Shown piece by piece: positions 45,758 through 54,484 of a stretch of DNA of 64,000 bases. The notes under the pieces are model-generated. The model made no database searches and was not told where the DNA came from. It saw only the letters and a program-made list of their open reading frames with translations. Each line of letters opens with the position of its first letter. Position 1 is the first letter of the stretch. The translations under genes and the position numbers were made by a program. The DNA lies in assembly GCA_002702705.1 (NCBI GenBank), contig PABH01000036.1, forward strand, positions 155,976 to 219,975, given 5' to 3'. Source of the stretch: Anaerolineaceae bacterium (GTDB lineage: Bacteria > Chloroflexota > Anaerolineae > Anaerolineales > Anaerolineaceae).

Positions 45758-47650
45758 GTGAAAGGTCGACCAAATATAAGAAATAAATATATTTTATTGG
45801 GGGACCTGTTTTTTATTGTGATCGTTGTTTTAGGCAGTTATGTGCTAGGTTTTGAAATGGATGCATTGTTTTTTCAATATTTACCAAGTGCATACTGGAT
45901 GGTTGGTGTGGCTTTACTAGTTAAACCGCTGATTTACTATTTTTTTGGTTTGTACAGAAGAATGTGGTTATATGCCAGCGTTCAGGAATTAAAATTAATT
46001 GTCATCGCTGCAACAGCTGCATCAGTAATTGTCTCCGTGATAATGGTTTCATTGTTAACTTTGGGTGTTCTAAATGGTTTTCCACGTAGAGTGTTAGTTA
46101 TAGACTGGTTGTTATCTATCATGGCTGTAGGCGGATTACGATTCGCTTTACGAGTATTAGGTGAGAATTTTTCTTCGAGTTCCGTGGTTTCTCAAAATGG
46201 TAAAAATAAAAGAATACTTATTATTGGAGCCGGGGATGCCGGTGCATTGGTAATTCGCGAGTTACAAAAGAACGCTCAAATGAATTTAACACCGGTTGGT
46301 TTTTTAGACGATAATCCCGCCAAACAAAAGCAACAAATTTATGGTGTTCCTGTCGTGGGAAAAATCACAGAATTATCAAAAACCCTCGATAACTTAAAAA
46401 TCGACGAGGTTATTATTGCCATTCCTAGCGCACCCGGACGTATTGTGCGGTTGGTTGCGGATATATGTCGATTAAAAAAGATACCATTTCGAACTATGCC
46501 TGGTATTTACGAACTATTGGGTGGAACCGTAAATGTTAGCCGCTTGCGCCAGGTTGATATTACCGATCTTCTACGCCGCCAGCCAGCACATATGAATGAT
46601 GAATTGATTGGTGCAACATTAAGTGGAAAAACTGTTATGGTATCTGGTGCGGGTGGATCGATTGGACGAGAATTGTGCCGCCAGATTGCCCGATGGGGTC
46701 CGTCAGAATTGATTTTGTTGGGACATGGGGAGAACAGCATTTTTGAAGGTCTTTTAGATCTAAGAGAAAGTTTTAACGGGTTATCATTTATACCAATCAT
46801 AGCAGATATGCGGGATAAGCCCCGTTTGGAAAAAGTGTTTGAACGACACCGCCCTCAAGTTGTGTTTCATGCTGCTGCCCACAAACACGTTCCCTTGATG
46901 GAACTGAATGCAGAAGAAGCAGTTACTAATAATATTTTGGGAACAAGGAACTTGGTTGAGGTGGCTGAAAAATTTGATGTGGGTAGATTAGTTATGATCT
47001 CTACAGATAAAGCCATTCGTCCTAAAAGTATTATGGGGGCAACCAAACGTATTGCTGAAATGATTGTTTTGGATGCAGCGAAACGAACCGGTAGACCTTT
47101 TTGTGTTGTTCGGTTTGGAAATGTATTGGGTTCGCGTGGTTCGGTTGTGCCAATTTTTGAGCGACAAATTGCAAAAGGTGGCCCAATAACGATTACACAT
47201 CCAGACATGAAACGATATTTTATGACGATTCCGGAAGCTGTTTATTTGGTGTTACAAGCAGCCAGTATGGGTAAGGGTGGGGAGACCTTTGTATTAAATA
47301 TGGGGGATCAAGTTCGGATTGTTGATTTAGCTGAAGATTTGATCCGCTTGTCTGGTTTAGAACCAGGACGGGATATTGAAATTGTTTTTACCGGTTCTCG
47401 GCCAGGAGAAAAATTAAGTGAAGACTTGTGGGATGAAGGGCTAACTTTTCAACGTACCATTCACCCGGATATATTCCACCTTAGTACACAAGATGATATG
47501 GAAGATAGCAATTTGAATGAATTATTAGATGCGGTGATTAATAAATCTCGAATGGGAAATGTATCCGATATTATCACAATTTTTGATGAGAAAATTCCAG
47601 GAGCCCAGGTACGGAAAACTCCACCAGCTGATATAACTTCAATTAACTAA
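45758..47650 (+). CDS. CapD/FlaA1-like nucleotide-sugar epimerase/dehydratase
   Basis: A 630-residue protein: four N-terminal membrane helices, a CoA-binding-like domain (ILIIGAGDAGALVIRELQK), then an extended SDR domain with GAGGSIGRELCRQIARWGP as the NAD site and the modified active site of this family (RLVMISTDKAIRPKSIMGAT and the downstream KR) and GFGNVLGSRGSVVP-like segment. Long members of this family act as UDP-GlcNAc 4,6-dehydratases and make precursors of deoxy- or diamino-sugars at the membrane. It starts with GTG 2 bp after the priming transferase. The sugar it makes is probably the one that copy 2 of the priming transferase loads. Confidence 0.92.
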   Translation: MKGRPNIRNKYILLGDLFFIVIVVLGSYVLGFEMDALFFQYLPSAYWMVGVALLVKPLIYYFFGLYRRMWLYASVQELKLIVIAATAASVIVSVIMVSLLTLGVLNGFPRRVLVIDWLLSIMAVGGLRFALRVLGENFSSSSVVSQNGKNKRILIIGAGDAGALVIRELQKNAQMNLTPVGFLDDNPAKQKQQIYGVPVVGKITELSKTLDNLKIDEVIIAIPSAPGRIVRLVADICRLKKIPFRTMPGIYELLGGTVNVSRLRQVDITDLLRRQPAHMNDELIGATLSGKTVMVSGAGGSIGRELCRQIARWGPSELILLGHGENSIFEGLLDLRESFNGLSFIPIIADMRDKPRLEKVFERHRPQVVFHAAAHKHVPLMELNAEEAVTNNILGTRNLVEVAEKFDVGRLVMISTDKAIRPKSIMGATKRIAEMIVLDAAKRTGRPFCVVRFGNVLGSRGSVVPIFERQIAKGGPITITHPDMKRYFMTIPEAVYLVLQAASMGKGGETFVLNMGDQVRIVDLAEDLIRLSGLEPGRDIEIVFTGSRPGEKLSEDLWDEGLTFQRTIHPDIFHLSTQDDMEDSNLNELLDAVINKSRMGNVSDIITIFDEKIPGAQVRKTPPADITSIN

Positions 47651-47653
47651 TTT

Positions 47654-48634
47654 ATGGATAAAACAACAATTAAACAATGGGAAGATTTTTCTTCCAATAT
47701 CAAGAATATTCATATTTTACAAATGCCGGCATGGGGATTGTTAAAACAAAAATTTGGTTGGGAAGTTAAGTATTTTGTTGATAAACAAGCTGGTGCCCAA
47801 ATATTATTTAAGAAGTTTCCATTAAATTTGACACTAGCTTATATACCCAAAGGTCCAATTGGTAAACTGGATCATGGGTTCTGGGAGAGACTAAAAGTTT
47901 ATTGTAAAAAAAATCGTGCCATTTTTATCCGAGTTGAACCGGATGATTGGGATACCGCGGAGGATTGGCGAAAATTATTAGACTTGTCGGTTGCGGGGAA
48001 ACCTATTCAGCCTGCAAACACTATAACGGTTGATATTTCTGGGGATGATGAAGAAATATTAAAAAATATGAAGCAAAAAACTCGTTATAATGTTCGCTTA
48101 GCACAAAAAAAAGATGTAACAATTGAATTATCGGATGATATTGATTTATTCTATGACATTATGGTGGAAACCGGGAATAGAGATGAATTTGGAATTCATT
48201 CTCTAGCTTATTATCAAACAGTATACGATTTTTTTAAAAAGACCAATAATGTTGAGTTGTTAATCGCCAAACATAAAAGTAGTGCATTAGCCGGCTTAAT
48301 GTTGTTTTTTAATGGTGAACGAGCCTGGTATTTCTATGGTGCATCAAATAATAAAGAAAGAAATCGAATGCCTACATATTTGCTTCAATATGAGGCGATG
48401 TTAATCGCCAAACAACGTGGTTGTAAAACTTATGATTTATGGGGCATTCCAGATGAACCGGAAGAAATATTAGAGAATGAATTCCAAAATCGATCGGATG
48501 GTTTATGGGGTGTTTACAGGTTTAAGCGGGGTTTTGGCGGGGAGCACAAGCGTTCTTTTGTAGCAAGGGATATTGTCCTGAATCCTTTCCTATACAGAGT
48601 TTTTAGGCTTGTTGAAAAACGTAGGTCTCTTTAA
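47654..48634 (+). CDS. FemAB-type peptidoglycan bridge aminoacyltransferase, copy 1
   Basis: A 326-residue protein with two GNAT-like halves of the FemX/FemAB family: ILQMPAWGLLKQKFGWEVKY near the start, ILKNMKQKTRYNVRLAQKKDV in the middle, AWYFYGASNNKERNRMPTYL and YDLWGIPDEPEE near the end, and RFKRGFGGEHKRSF. Such enzymes add amino acids from aminoacyl-tRNA to the stem peptide of lipid II in the cytosol. It begins 3 bp after the epimerase gene. A second paralogue lies at 49126-50244, with a Nudix gene between them. Which amino acid is added is unknown. Confidence 0.87.
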   Translation: MDKTTIKQWEDFSSNIKNIHILQMPAWGLLKQKFGWEVKYFVDKQAGAQILFKKFPLNLTLAYIPKGPIGKLDHGFWERLKVYCKKNRAIFIRVEPDDWDTAEDWRKLLDLSVAGKPIQPANTITVDISGDDEEILKNMKQKTRYNVRLAQKKDVTIELSDDIDLFYDIMVETGNRDEFGIHSLAYYQTVYDFFKKTNNVELLIAKHKSSALAGLMLFFNGERAWYFYGASNNKERNRMPTYLLQYEAMLIAKQRGCKTYDLWGIPDEPEEILENEFQNRSDGLWGVYRFKRGFGGEHKRSFVARDIVLNPFLYRVFRLVEKRRSL

Positions 48635-48635
48635 T

Positions 48636-49133
48636 ATGTTTTGTATGCAGTGTGGGCAAGAATTAATTCAAAAAATTTTTGAAGAAAAAAAAAGGTTTGT
48701 TTGTCCTGTCTGTGGTTGGGTTTACTACCAACAATTAAAGGTTAGTTCAGCAGTAATCATTGAAAAAAATAATCAAATCTTATTATTAAAACGTGCTTAT
48801 GATCCCTGGAAAGATTTTTGGTATTTGCCAGCAGGGTATGTAGAACATGATGAAGATCCCCGAATGGCAGGAATTCGGGAAGTTAGCGAAGAAATCGGAA
48901 TCAAAATCCAAATTCAGGAGAATGGTTTATTTAATTATTATTATTTTGATGATGATCCCCGTGGAAATGGGTTGTTATTGGTATATGTATCGAATGTCCT
49001 TAAATGGAATATGACACCAAGTGAAGAAATAACTGATTACCGATTTTTTTCACCAAAACAACTTCCAAAAAGTTTATGTGGGGCAGGGCATCGTACGGCG
49101 ATATTGGATTGGGTTAAAATGAAAAATGAATAA
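48636..49133 (+). CDS. Nudix hydrolase with N-terminal zinc ribbon
   Basis: A 165-residue protein. Residues 1-32 hold a zinc ribbon with two Cys pairs (CMQCGQ and CPVCGW). Then comes a Nudix fold with the box GYVEHDEDPRMAGIREVSEE followed by IGI, matching GX5EX7REUXEEXGU. Zinc-ribbon Nudix enzymes often cut NADH or other dinucleotides (NudC-like) or ADP-sugars; which is not clear. The ATG at 48636 sits one base after the stop of the first FemAB gene, and the gene overlaps the second FemAB gene by 8 bp, so it is made with them. Confidence 0.88.
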   Translation: MFCMQCGQELIQKIFEEKKRFVCPVCGWVYYQQLKVSSAVIIEKNNQILLLKRAYDPWKDFWYLPAGYVEHDEDPRMAGIREVSEEIGIKIQIQENGLFNYYYFDDDPRGNGLLLVYVSNVLKWNMTPSEEITDYRFFSPKQLPKSLCGAGHRTAILDWVKMKNE

Positions 49134-50244
49134 ATTTATTGCTCGGCAAGTTTTGTTAACAGGGTGGAATGATAAGATAAATCACTTTTCTGAAAGCCAT
49201 TTTTTATTAAGTGAAGAGTGGGCAGAAATTAAATCCGCTGTGGGATGGTCCCCAATTCCCATCGTTTGGGAAGATGAAAATAAGGCTTTAGCGGCTTGTG
49301 CATTGATTTTAGAAAAAAGAATACGGATTGGTGGTTTTACCTTGCCATACTCAATCTTATATGCTCCAAAAGGCCCGTTAATGGATTGGAGCAATAAAGA
49401 ATTGATGAATCAAGTTTTTAATGATCTTGAGAAGCTAGTTATAAAGAAAAAATCCATATTCCTAAAAATTGACCCGGATGTGCAAGTGGGACGTATTGCT
49501 CCACAAGAAGAGGAACTAAAAATAGATTCTCAAGGAGAAGAAATAATAAATATTTTGCAGAATCGAAATTGGCAATTCTCTTCAGATCAAATTCAATTTC
49601 GGAACACAGTTTGGATTGACCTTTCAAAGAATTTAGATCTCATTCAATCTGAAATGAAACAAAAAACCAGATACAATGTGCGTCTAGCTTCAAAAAAAGG
49701 AGTAACGGTTCGTACGGCTGAAGTGGACGAGTTACCTTTGTTATATAAAATTTATGCACAAACTGCTGTTCGTGATGGTTTTACAATTCGGAATGAAGAT
49801 TATTACCTAAATGTTTGGAAATCATTTATTAATAAAGGGCTGTGTGATGTACTTGTTGCTGAACTTGAAGGAGAAATTACGGCAGGGCTTGTATTAATTT
49901 ATTTTGGCGAAAAAGCTTACTATGTGTATGGTATGTCTACCAATACCCATCGAAATTCTATGTCTACTTATCTAATTCAATGGGAAGCGATTACACGTGC
50001 TAAGAAACAGGGAAAAAAAATCTATGACCTGTGGGGAGCACCAGATGTATTAAATGAAAGTGACACTATGTGGGGTGTCTATCGATTTAAGCGCGGATTA
50101 GGTGGTGAATTTGTTTCAACGATTGGTGCATGGGACTTTGTAGGGAAGCCTTTTTGGATGAAAATTTATTCAGTCATCATTCCTTGGTTCTTAAATATTT
50201 TGCGAAGAGTTGGTACGCAGAAAACAAACAAAAGTTTGGAATAA
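49126..50244 (+). CDS. FemAB-type peptidoglycan bridge aminoacyltransferase, copy 2
   Basis: A 372-residue paralogue of the protein at 47654-48634. It keeps the same middle signature (SEMKQKTRYNVRLASKKGV), AYYVYGMSTNTHRNSMSTYL, YDLWGAPDVLNESDTMWG and RFKRGLGGEFVSTIGAWD, and adds an N-terminal extension of about 40 residues. Two FemAB enzymes in one operon may add different or successive residues of an interpeptide bridge, as FemA and FemB do in staphylococci; this is inference. It is the last gene of the unit and converges on the kinase gene with a 69-bp gap that has no clear terminator. Confidence 0.87.
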   Translation: MNKFIARQVLLTGWNDKINHFSESHFLLSEEWAEIKSAVGWSPIPIVWEDENKALAACALILEKRIRIGGFTLPYSILYAPKGPLMDWSNKELMNQVFNDLEKLVIKKKSIFLKIDPDVQVGRIAPQEEELKIDSQGEEIINILQNRNWQFSSDQIQFRNTVWIDLSKNLDLIQSEMKQKTRYNVRLASKKGVTVRTAEVDELPLLYKIYAQTAVRDGFTIRNEDYYLNVWKSFINKGLCDVLVAELEGEITAGLVLIYFGEKAYYVYGMSTNTHRNSMSTYLIQWEAITRAKKQGKKIYDLWGAPDVLNESDTMWGVYRFKRGLGGEFVSTIGAWDFVGKPFWMKIYSVIIPWFLNILRRVGTQKTNKSLE

Positions 50245-50313
50245 CTTTAAATTAATGGAAGGACCCTGTTTTTTCGTGTAGACATCTTATATTGTGGGGT
50301 AAATATAACAAAT

Positions 50314-52422
50314 TTAGTTTGAAGGCTGCCAAACAGGTCCAAAATCAAAACTGTCATTTTCCGTCAATCTGGTTTGGTTTGCACCGTTGATGGTTGCGAG
50401 ATAAATATCATGGTTTTCTCCATCCGGCCAACTTTCATAAATGAACCACTCACCATCGGGTGAAAGGTTTTGCTGTGCGGCAGGGATAATTGGAGGCTGC
50501 CCTGACGGGGGAATGCGAAATTCAACTGAAGAATCGATATCCTGAATTAATTTTCCAACAAAATAAGGTAATCCACGGTCCGAACTTTGTTGGGTGAAAA
50601 AAATCATATTATCATCTTTTGACCAGATTGGATAAGTGTTATATGCGTTATTTGATGATGCAAACCGGACTGCATATTGGGTGGTGAGATTCATTATCCA
50701 AATTTCATTTGTTGCCACTTTTCGTACGAATGCCAATTGATTGCCGTCAGAAGACCAGTCTGGATGACGATCTTTCCAGCGCTCATTCGTAATTTCCTGC
50801 ATCTGACCTGTATCAAAATTATAGATAAATATATGTATTAACTGCTCTTTGGTTTCCGGATCAGTACCAGGGCGGAGAGAGGCAAATGCAATTTTTTTTC
50901 CATCCGGAGACCAAGTTGGATCAAAATCACCTAGTGGGTTGGTTGGTAACGGTAAGGGGGTAATAGCGTTTTCATTAGATAAATCCAATGTGAAAATTTT
51001 AGAGCCATCATATACTTCTCTTTTGTTTATACAAGGCGAGATGAAGGCTAATTTCGTTCCATCAGGTGACCAATCCGGTTGACAAGCTCCATCGGGAATA
51101 TTGGTTAATTGTTTTTCGTCACTGCCATCATTATTCATTAACCATAATTGCATGACATCATTGTTTCGGTTTGAGGCAAATGCAATTTTGCCCGTACCTC
51201 CTCCATTTGGAGTTGTGAGCGCATTTGGCGTTATAGTCGATTGAGTTTCAGTTTTGGAAAGAATTGGTTCGAGCGAACTGGAAGTTTTTGTGGTAGATGG
51301 TAAATTGACAGCAGGAAGATTTGTTTTTGTAATGATTGCTGCAGGAGTTGTAGCTGGTGGAACTTGTTTATTAAAGATATTTTTAATGAAATTTAATTGA
51401 AAGCCTAGGATAACAATTAACAAAATTGCTAATGATGAGATAATCCATTTCAATGGTAGATTTGAGAGGATACGATTTCGAGGTAAATATAACCCGGAAT
51501 CAACTGCGATATTAATTACAGGTTGTGAGATACCAGTATGGATTATAGATTGATCAATTATATCTTCTGGAGGAGGGGAGACTAAACCAGCATCTACAGG
51601 GGCAGTGGTTAAATTACCGGCTTTCAATAATGCTTTTCGGAACTCCTCTGCATTCTGATATCTTTTTTCAGGCTCAATGGCAAGGGCTTTTTCAATTACA
51701 TAGGCTAATTCTGAAGGCACGTCATGCCGCTTCTTTTTTAATGGTGTTAATTTCGTTTTTCCAGTTAACCTTGATAAACCATCTTCTGGGATAACACCTG
51801 TTAGCGCAGCATATAATGTAGCACCAAGGGAATATATGTCTGATCGCTCATCTGTATGTCCAGTACCATACTGTTCTGGTGGTGAATAACCTGGAGTCAT
51901 TGCCCTTGCACCGGTGGTCGTTTGCTGGTTTCCCTCAAGGAGTTTTACTAAGCCAAAATCTACTAAAACAACATGACCTTCCGGTGTTATTTTTATATTG
52001 CCAGGTTTAATATCCCTGTGAATTACCGGAGGTGTGCGTTGATGAAGATATATTAATGCATCACAAATTGCTGATCCAATTAAAATTACCTCTAAGGGAG
52101 GTAATTGTTCAATTCGCTCAATTCGTTCGCGAAGGTCTTCTCCTTCGATAAAATCCATGACAAGATATTGTCCTTGGGAAGGAATAAAAAAATAGTCACT
52201 CACTCTTGGAAGATTTGGATGTCGTAGAGTTGCAAGGATGGTAGCTTCTCGTTGAAATTGTTTTGAATAATCTTCTGTGAGAACCAAATTTTCTTTTACA
52301 GCGACCGGAACACCAATATTAATATCCATTGCCCGGTACACTGAACTCATTCCACCGTGTCCAAGGACACTTTCAATTGTGTATCTTTTATTGAGTATCG
52401 TGTTTGGGTTGATTGCCATCAT
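50314..52422 (-). CDS. Ser/Thr protein kinase with extracellular TolB-like beta-propeller
   Basis: A 702-residue receptor-like kinase. Residues 10-275 are a Hanks-type kinase: LGHGGMSSVYRAMD (glycine loop), VAVKENL (Lys), VIHRDIKPGNIKITPEG (catalytic loop) and VLVDFGLVKL with TPGYSPPEQYG (activation segment). A linker leads to a membrane helix (about 325-348), a Thr/Ser/Pro-rich stretch and a C-terminal propeller built of PD40 repeats (QPDWSPDGTKLAFIS, DPTWSPDGKKIAFAS, HPDWSSDGNQLAFVR, YPIWSKDDNMIFF, GPVWQP). The propeller lies outside the cell and may sense wall fragments or protein partners. No downstream target is evident. It is divergent from the Thr/Pro-rich membrane protein gene. Confidence 0.92.
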   Translation of the reverse strand: MMAINPNTILNKRYTIESVLGHGGMSSVYRAMDINIGVPVAVKENLVLTEDYSKQFQREATILATLRHPNLPRVSDYFFIPSQGQYLVMDFIEGEDLRERIERIEQLPPLEVILIGSAICDALIYLHQRTPPVIHRDIKPGNIKITPEGHVVLVDFGLVKLLEGNQQTTTGARAMTPGYSPPEQYGTGHTDERSDIYSLGATLYAALTGVIPEDGLSRLTGKTKLTPLKKKRHDVPSELAYVIEKALAIEPEKRYQNAEEFRKALLKAGNLTTAPVDAGLVSPPPEDIIDQSIIHTGISQPVINIAVDSGLYLPRNRILSNLPLKWIISSLAILLIVILGFQLNFIKNIFNKQVPPATTPAAIITKTNLPAVNLPSTTKTSSSLEPILSKTETQSTITPNALTTPNGGGTGKIAFASNRNNDVMQLWLMNNDGSDEKQLTNIPDGACQPDWSPDGTKLAFISPCINKREVYDGSKIFTLDLSNENAITPLPLPTNPLGDFDPTWSPDGKKIAFASLRPGTDPETKEQLIHIFIYNFDTGQMQEITNERWKDRHPDWSSDGNQLAFVRKVATNEIWIMNLTTQYAVRFASSNNAYNTYPIWSKDDNMIFFTQQSSDRGLPYFVGKLIQDIDSSVEFRIPPSGQPPIIPAAQQNLSPDGEWFIYESWPDGENHDIYLATINGANQTRLTENDSFDFGPVWQPSN

Positions 52423-52532
52423 AGTTGTTGATGTCGATTTTACCTAAATAAACAGAAATGTGCAATTAAAATCGTGCAGAAAAAAACTTCTATCAGGTAT
52501 AATCATCAGGAAATGAAGATTAGGAAAGATTT

Positions 52533-53540
52533 ATGCCCAACTTAGATCTCAAAACCGCAATATATACAACGGTTGCAATTCTTGTTATTTTTTTGATAAT
52601 TAGCATCGTAACACTTATTCGGACCTGGAGTTCAGCCAAAAAAATTCCGTTTTACAAAAAACGAAGAAAATTACAGATTCGTGCTTTTCGAACCTTACTG
52701 CTAATCATAGTTTTATTGGTTTTCACAGTTGTTATTGCTCGATTTGGAGAACCTGTGGCGTATGTTTTTTATGAGCCTTCTCCAACGATTACCAATACAC
52801 CTACCATCACAATGACATTAACCATAACAATGACACCAACGATTACATTAACCCCTACAATCACAAACACTCCATCGATTACACCAATTCCTGTGATACC
52901 TCCTGCTATTGAGGAACAATTTGAAGCGACTGTCTTACCCAATGAAGAGGTAATATTTAGCCCATTAATTTTTTCGAAAGAAATTGATGAAGGATTGCAG
53001 CCAGTAAATCCCAACGAATTATTTGATCAGCCATTAAATACTTTGTACGCAACCTTTAGTTATGTGGATATGAATGCAGGTAGTCAATGGACATCTTTAT
53101 GGTACCGAGTTATGGATAATGAATTGATCTGTTATGAAACGAAACCATGGGATGGCGGAACTGGTGGTTACGGTTATTCTGATTGTACATTAAATCCCTC
53201 GGAATGGGTGCCTGGTGAATATGAAGTGCAATTTTTTGTTGGCACAACATGGATTACATCAGGTCGCTTTATTATCGAAGGTGAACCACCAACCCCTGAA
53301 CCAACTGCGACACCATCACCCACAATTACAAACACACCAACAATAACTGCTACCTGGACACCGCAGCCGAGTGCTACTTTTACAAACACTCCGACCAAAA
53401 CAAATACTCCGACAAATACATTTACACCGACAAAATCATCTACACCAACGGTGACATTGACCCTTCGACCATCTTTTACACCACGTCCGACAGATACACG
53501 CTGGCCGAGTATGACACCTTCTACTACCCCCATTCCGTAA
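52533..53540 (+). CDS. Membrane-anchored protein with Thr/Pro-rich repeats
   Basis: A 335-residue protein of unknown function. Two membrane helices (about residues 8-30 and 50-72) are followed by a Thr/Pro/Ile-rich stretch (about 85-120, PTITNTPTITMTLTITM), a globular domain of some 140 residues (with SQWTSLWYRVMDNELICY, WDGGTGGYGYSDCTLNPSEW and PGEYEVQFFVGTTWITSG) and a second Thr/Pro-rich tail to the end (about 255-335). Such linkers are common in exported proteins of Chloroflexota and suggest an extended wall-spanning or glycosylated surface protein. It is divergent from the propeller kinase, 110 bp apart, with TATAAT at 52498-52503. It converges on psuG with an 8-bp gap. Confidence 0.75.
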   Translation: MPNLDLKTAIYTTVAILVIFLIISIVTLIRTWSSAKKIPFYKKRRKLQIRAFRTLLLIIVLLVFTVVIARFGEPVAYVFYEPSPTITNTPTITMTLTITMTPTITLTPTITNTPSITPIPVIPPAIEEQFEATVLPNEEVIFSPLIFSKEIDEGLQPVNPNELFDQPLNTLYATFSYVDMNAGSQWTSLWYRVMDNELICYETKPWDGGTGGYGYSDCTLNPSEWVPGEYEVQFFVGTTWITSGRFIIEGEPPTPEPTATPSPTITNTPTITATWTPQPSATFTNTPTKTNTPTNTFTPTKSSTPTVTLTLRPSFTPRPTDTRWPSMTPSTTPIP

Positions 53541-53548
53541 TTACTGGG

Positions 53549-54481
53549 TTAGATAAAAAGATTCGGTTGTAATAGAGCAGATATTTCCCGAGAAATTTCC
53601 GCTGCAAGTCTGGCATTGTTTTTTAATAGTGCTAAATTAGCTTGAAGACTTTCCCCTTTTGTTAGGGATGAAATTTTGTCCAATAAAAACGGCGTCATTG
53701 CTGATCCAAAAATGTTGTTTTTTGCCGCTTCTTCTAATGCTTGAGTTATAAAACTTTCCATTTTTTCGGAAGGGATTGCAGCTTCTTTTGGAATTGGATT
53801 TACAACCAGTATTGCGTTATTTAACTGATATGATTTTTGGTGAATAAATAATTCTGCAATTTCTTTGGCGTTATTTGCTTTGTAATTTGTTTTTAATCCA
53901 CTTTCTCGTGCGTAAAAAGCTGGGAATTCTTCGGTTTGATAACCAACCACGGGTACTCCCAAGGTTTCTAAAACCTCAAGAGTCGCTGGAAGATCAAGAA
54001 TGGATTTAGCACCAGCACAAATGACAACGATTGGAGATTGGGCTAATTCTTGCAAGTCAGCCGAAACATCGTAAATATTACCTCGATGAACACCTCCTAT
54101 GCCGCCAGTTGCAAACACATGAATGCCTGATTGTCTCGCGGCTATTAATGTTCCAGCAACAGTTAATCCTCCAGACCAGCGTTTTGCGGCTGCAATTCCA
54201 AAATCCCTTCGGCTGATTTTGTGTGTGTTATTGTTTGTTCCTAAGTCATTTAACTCTTCACTTGAAAGACCGATTTTTAGGGTTCCATCAATAAAAGCTG
54301 CTGTGGCTGGGATCGCACCCTCTGTTTGGATAATTAATTCCATTTGTTTTGCAAGTTCAATATTTACAGGATATGGTAAACCATGTGTAATCACTGCAGA
54401 TTCTAAAGCAACTATAGCTTGTTTATTTTGAATTGCTTTAATAATCTTAGTATGAATTGCTGTATTTGTTTGTTTGTTCAT
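53549..54481 (-). CDS. psuG: Pseudouridine-5'-phosphate glycosidase
   Basis: A 310-residue protein with the full family pattern: VALESAVITHGLPYPVNIEL (catalytic Glu), GAIPATAAFIDGTLKIGLS, KISRRDFGIAAAKRW (Lys that binds the ribose), TVAGTLIAARQSGIHVFATG, DVSADLQELAQSPIVVICAG and VVNPIPKEAAIPSEKM. It splits pseudouridine 5'-phosphate to uracil and ribose 5-phosphate in the cytosol. Its usual partner PsuK, the pseudouridine kinase, is not nearby. It starts 3 bp after the SPFH-like gene cluster, so it is co-transcribed with the two membrane proteins upstream. Confidence 0.95.
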   Translation of the reverse strand: MNKQTNTAIHTKIIKAIQNKQAIVALESAVITHGLPYPVNIELAKQMELIIQTEGAIPATAAFIDGTLKIGLSSEELNDLGTNNNTHKISRRDFGIAAAKRWSGGLTVAGTLIAARQSGIHVFATGGIGGVHRGNIYDVSADLQELAQSPIVVICAGAKSILDLPATLEVLETLGVPVVGYQTEEFPAFYARESGLKTNYKANNAKEIAELFIHQKSYQLNNAILVVNPIPKEAAIPSEKMESFITQALEEAAKNNIFGSAMTPFLLDKISSLTKGESLQANLALLKNNARLAAEISREISALLQPNLFI

Positions 54482-54484
54482 AAT

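Noticed and set aside
53174..53533. Open reverse-strand frame of 119 codons rich in Val and Gly
   Set aside because: It is the complement of the Thr/Pro repeat region of the gene at 52533-53540; its composition is forced by that repeat and it has no ribosome binding site.
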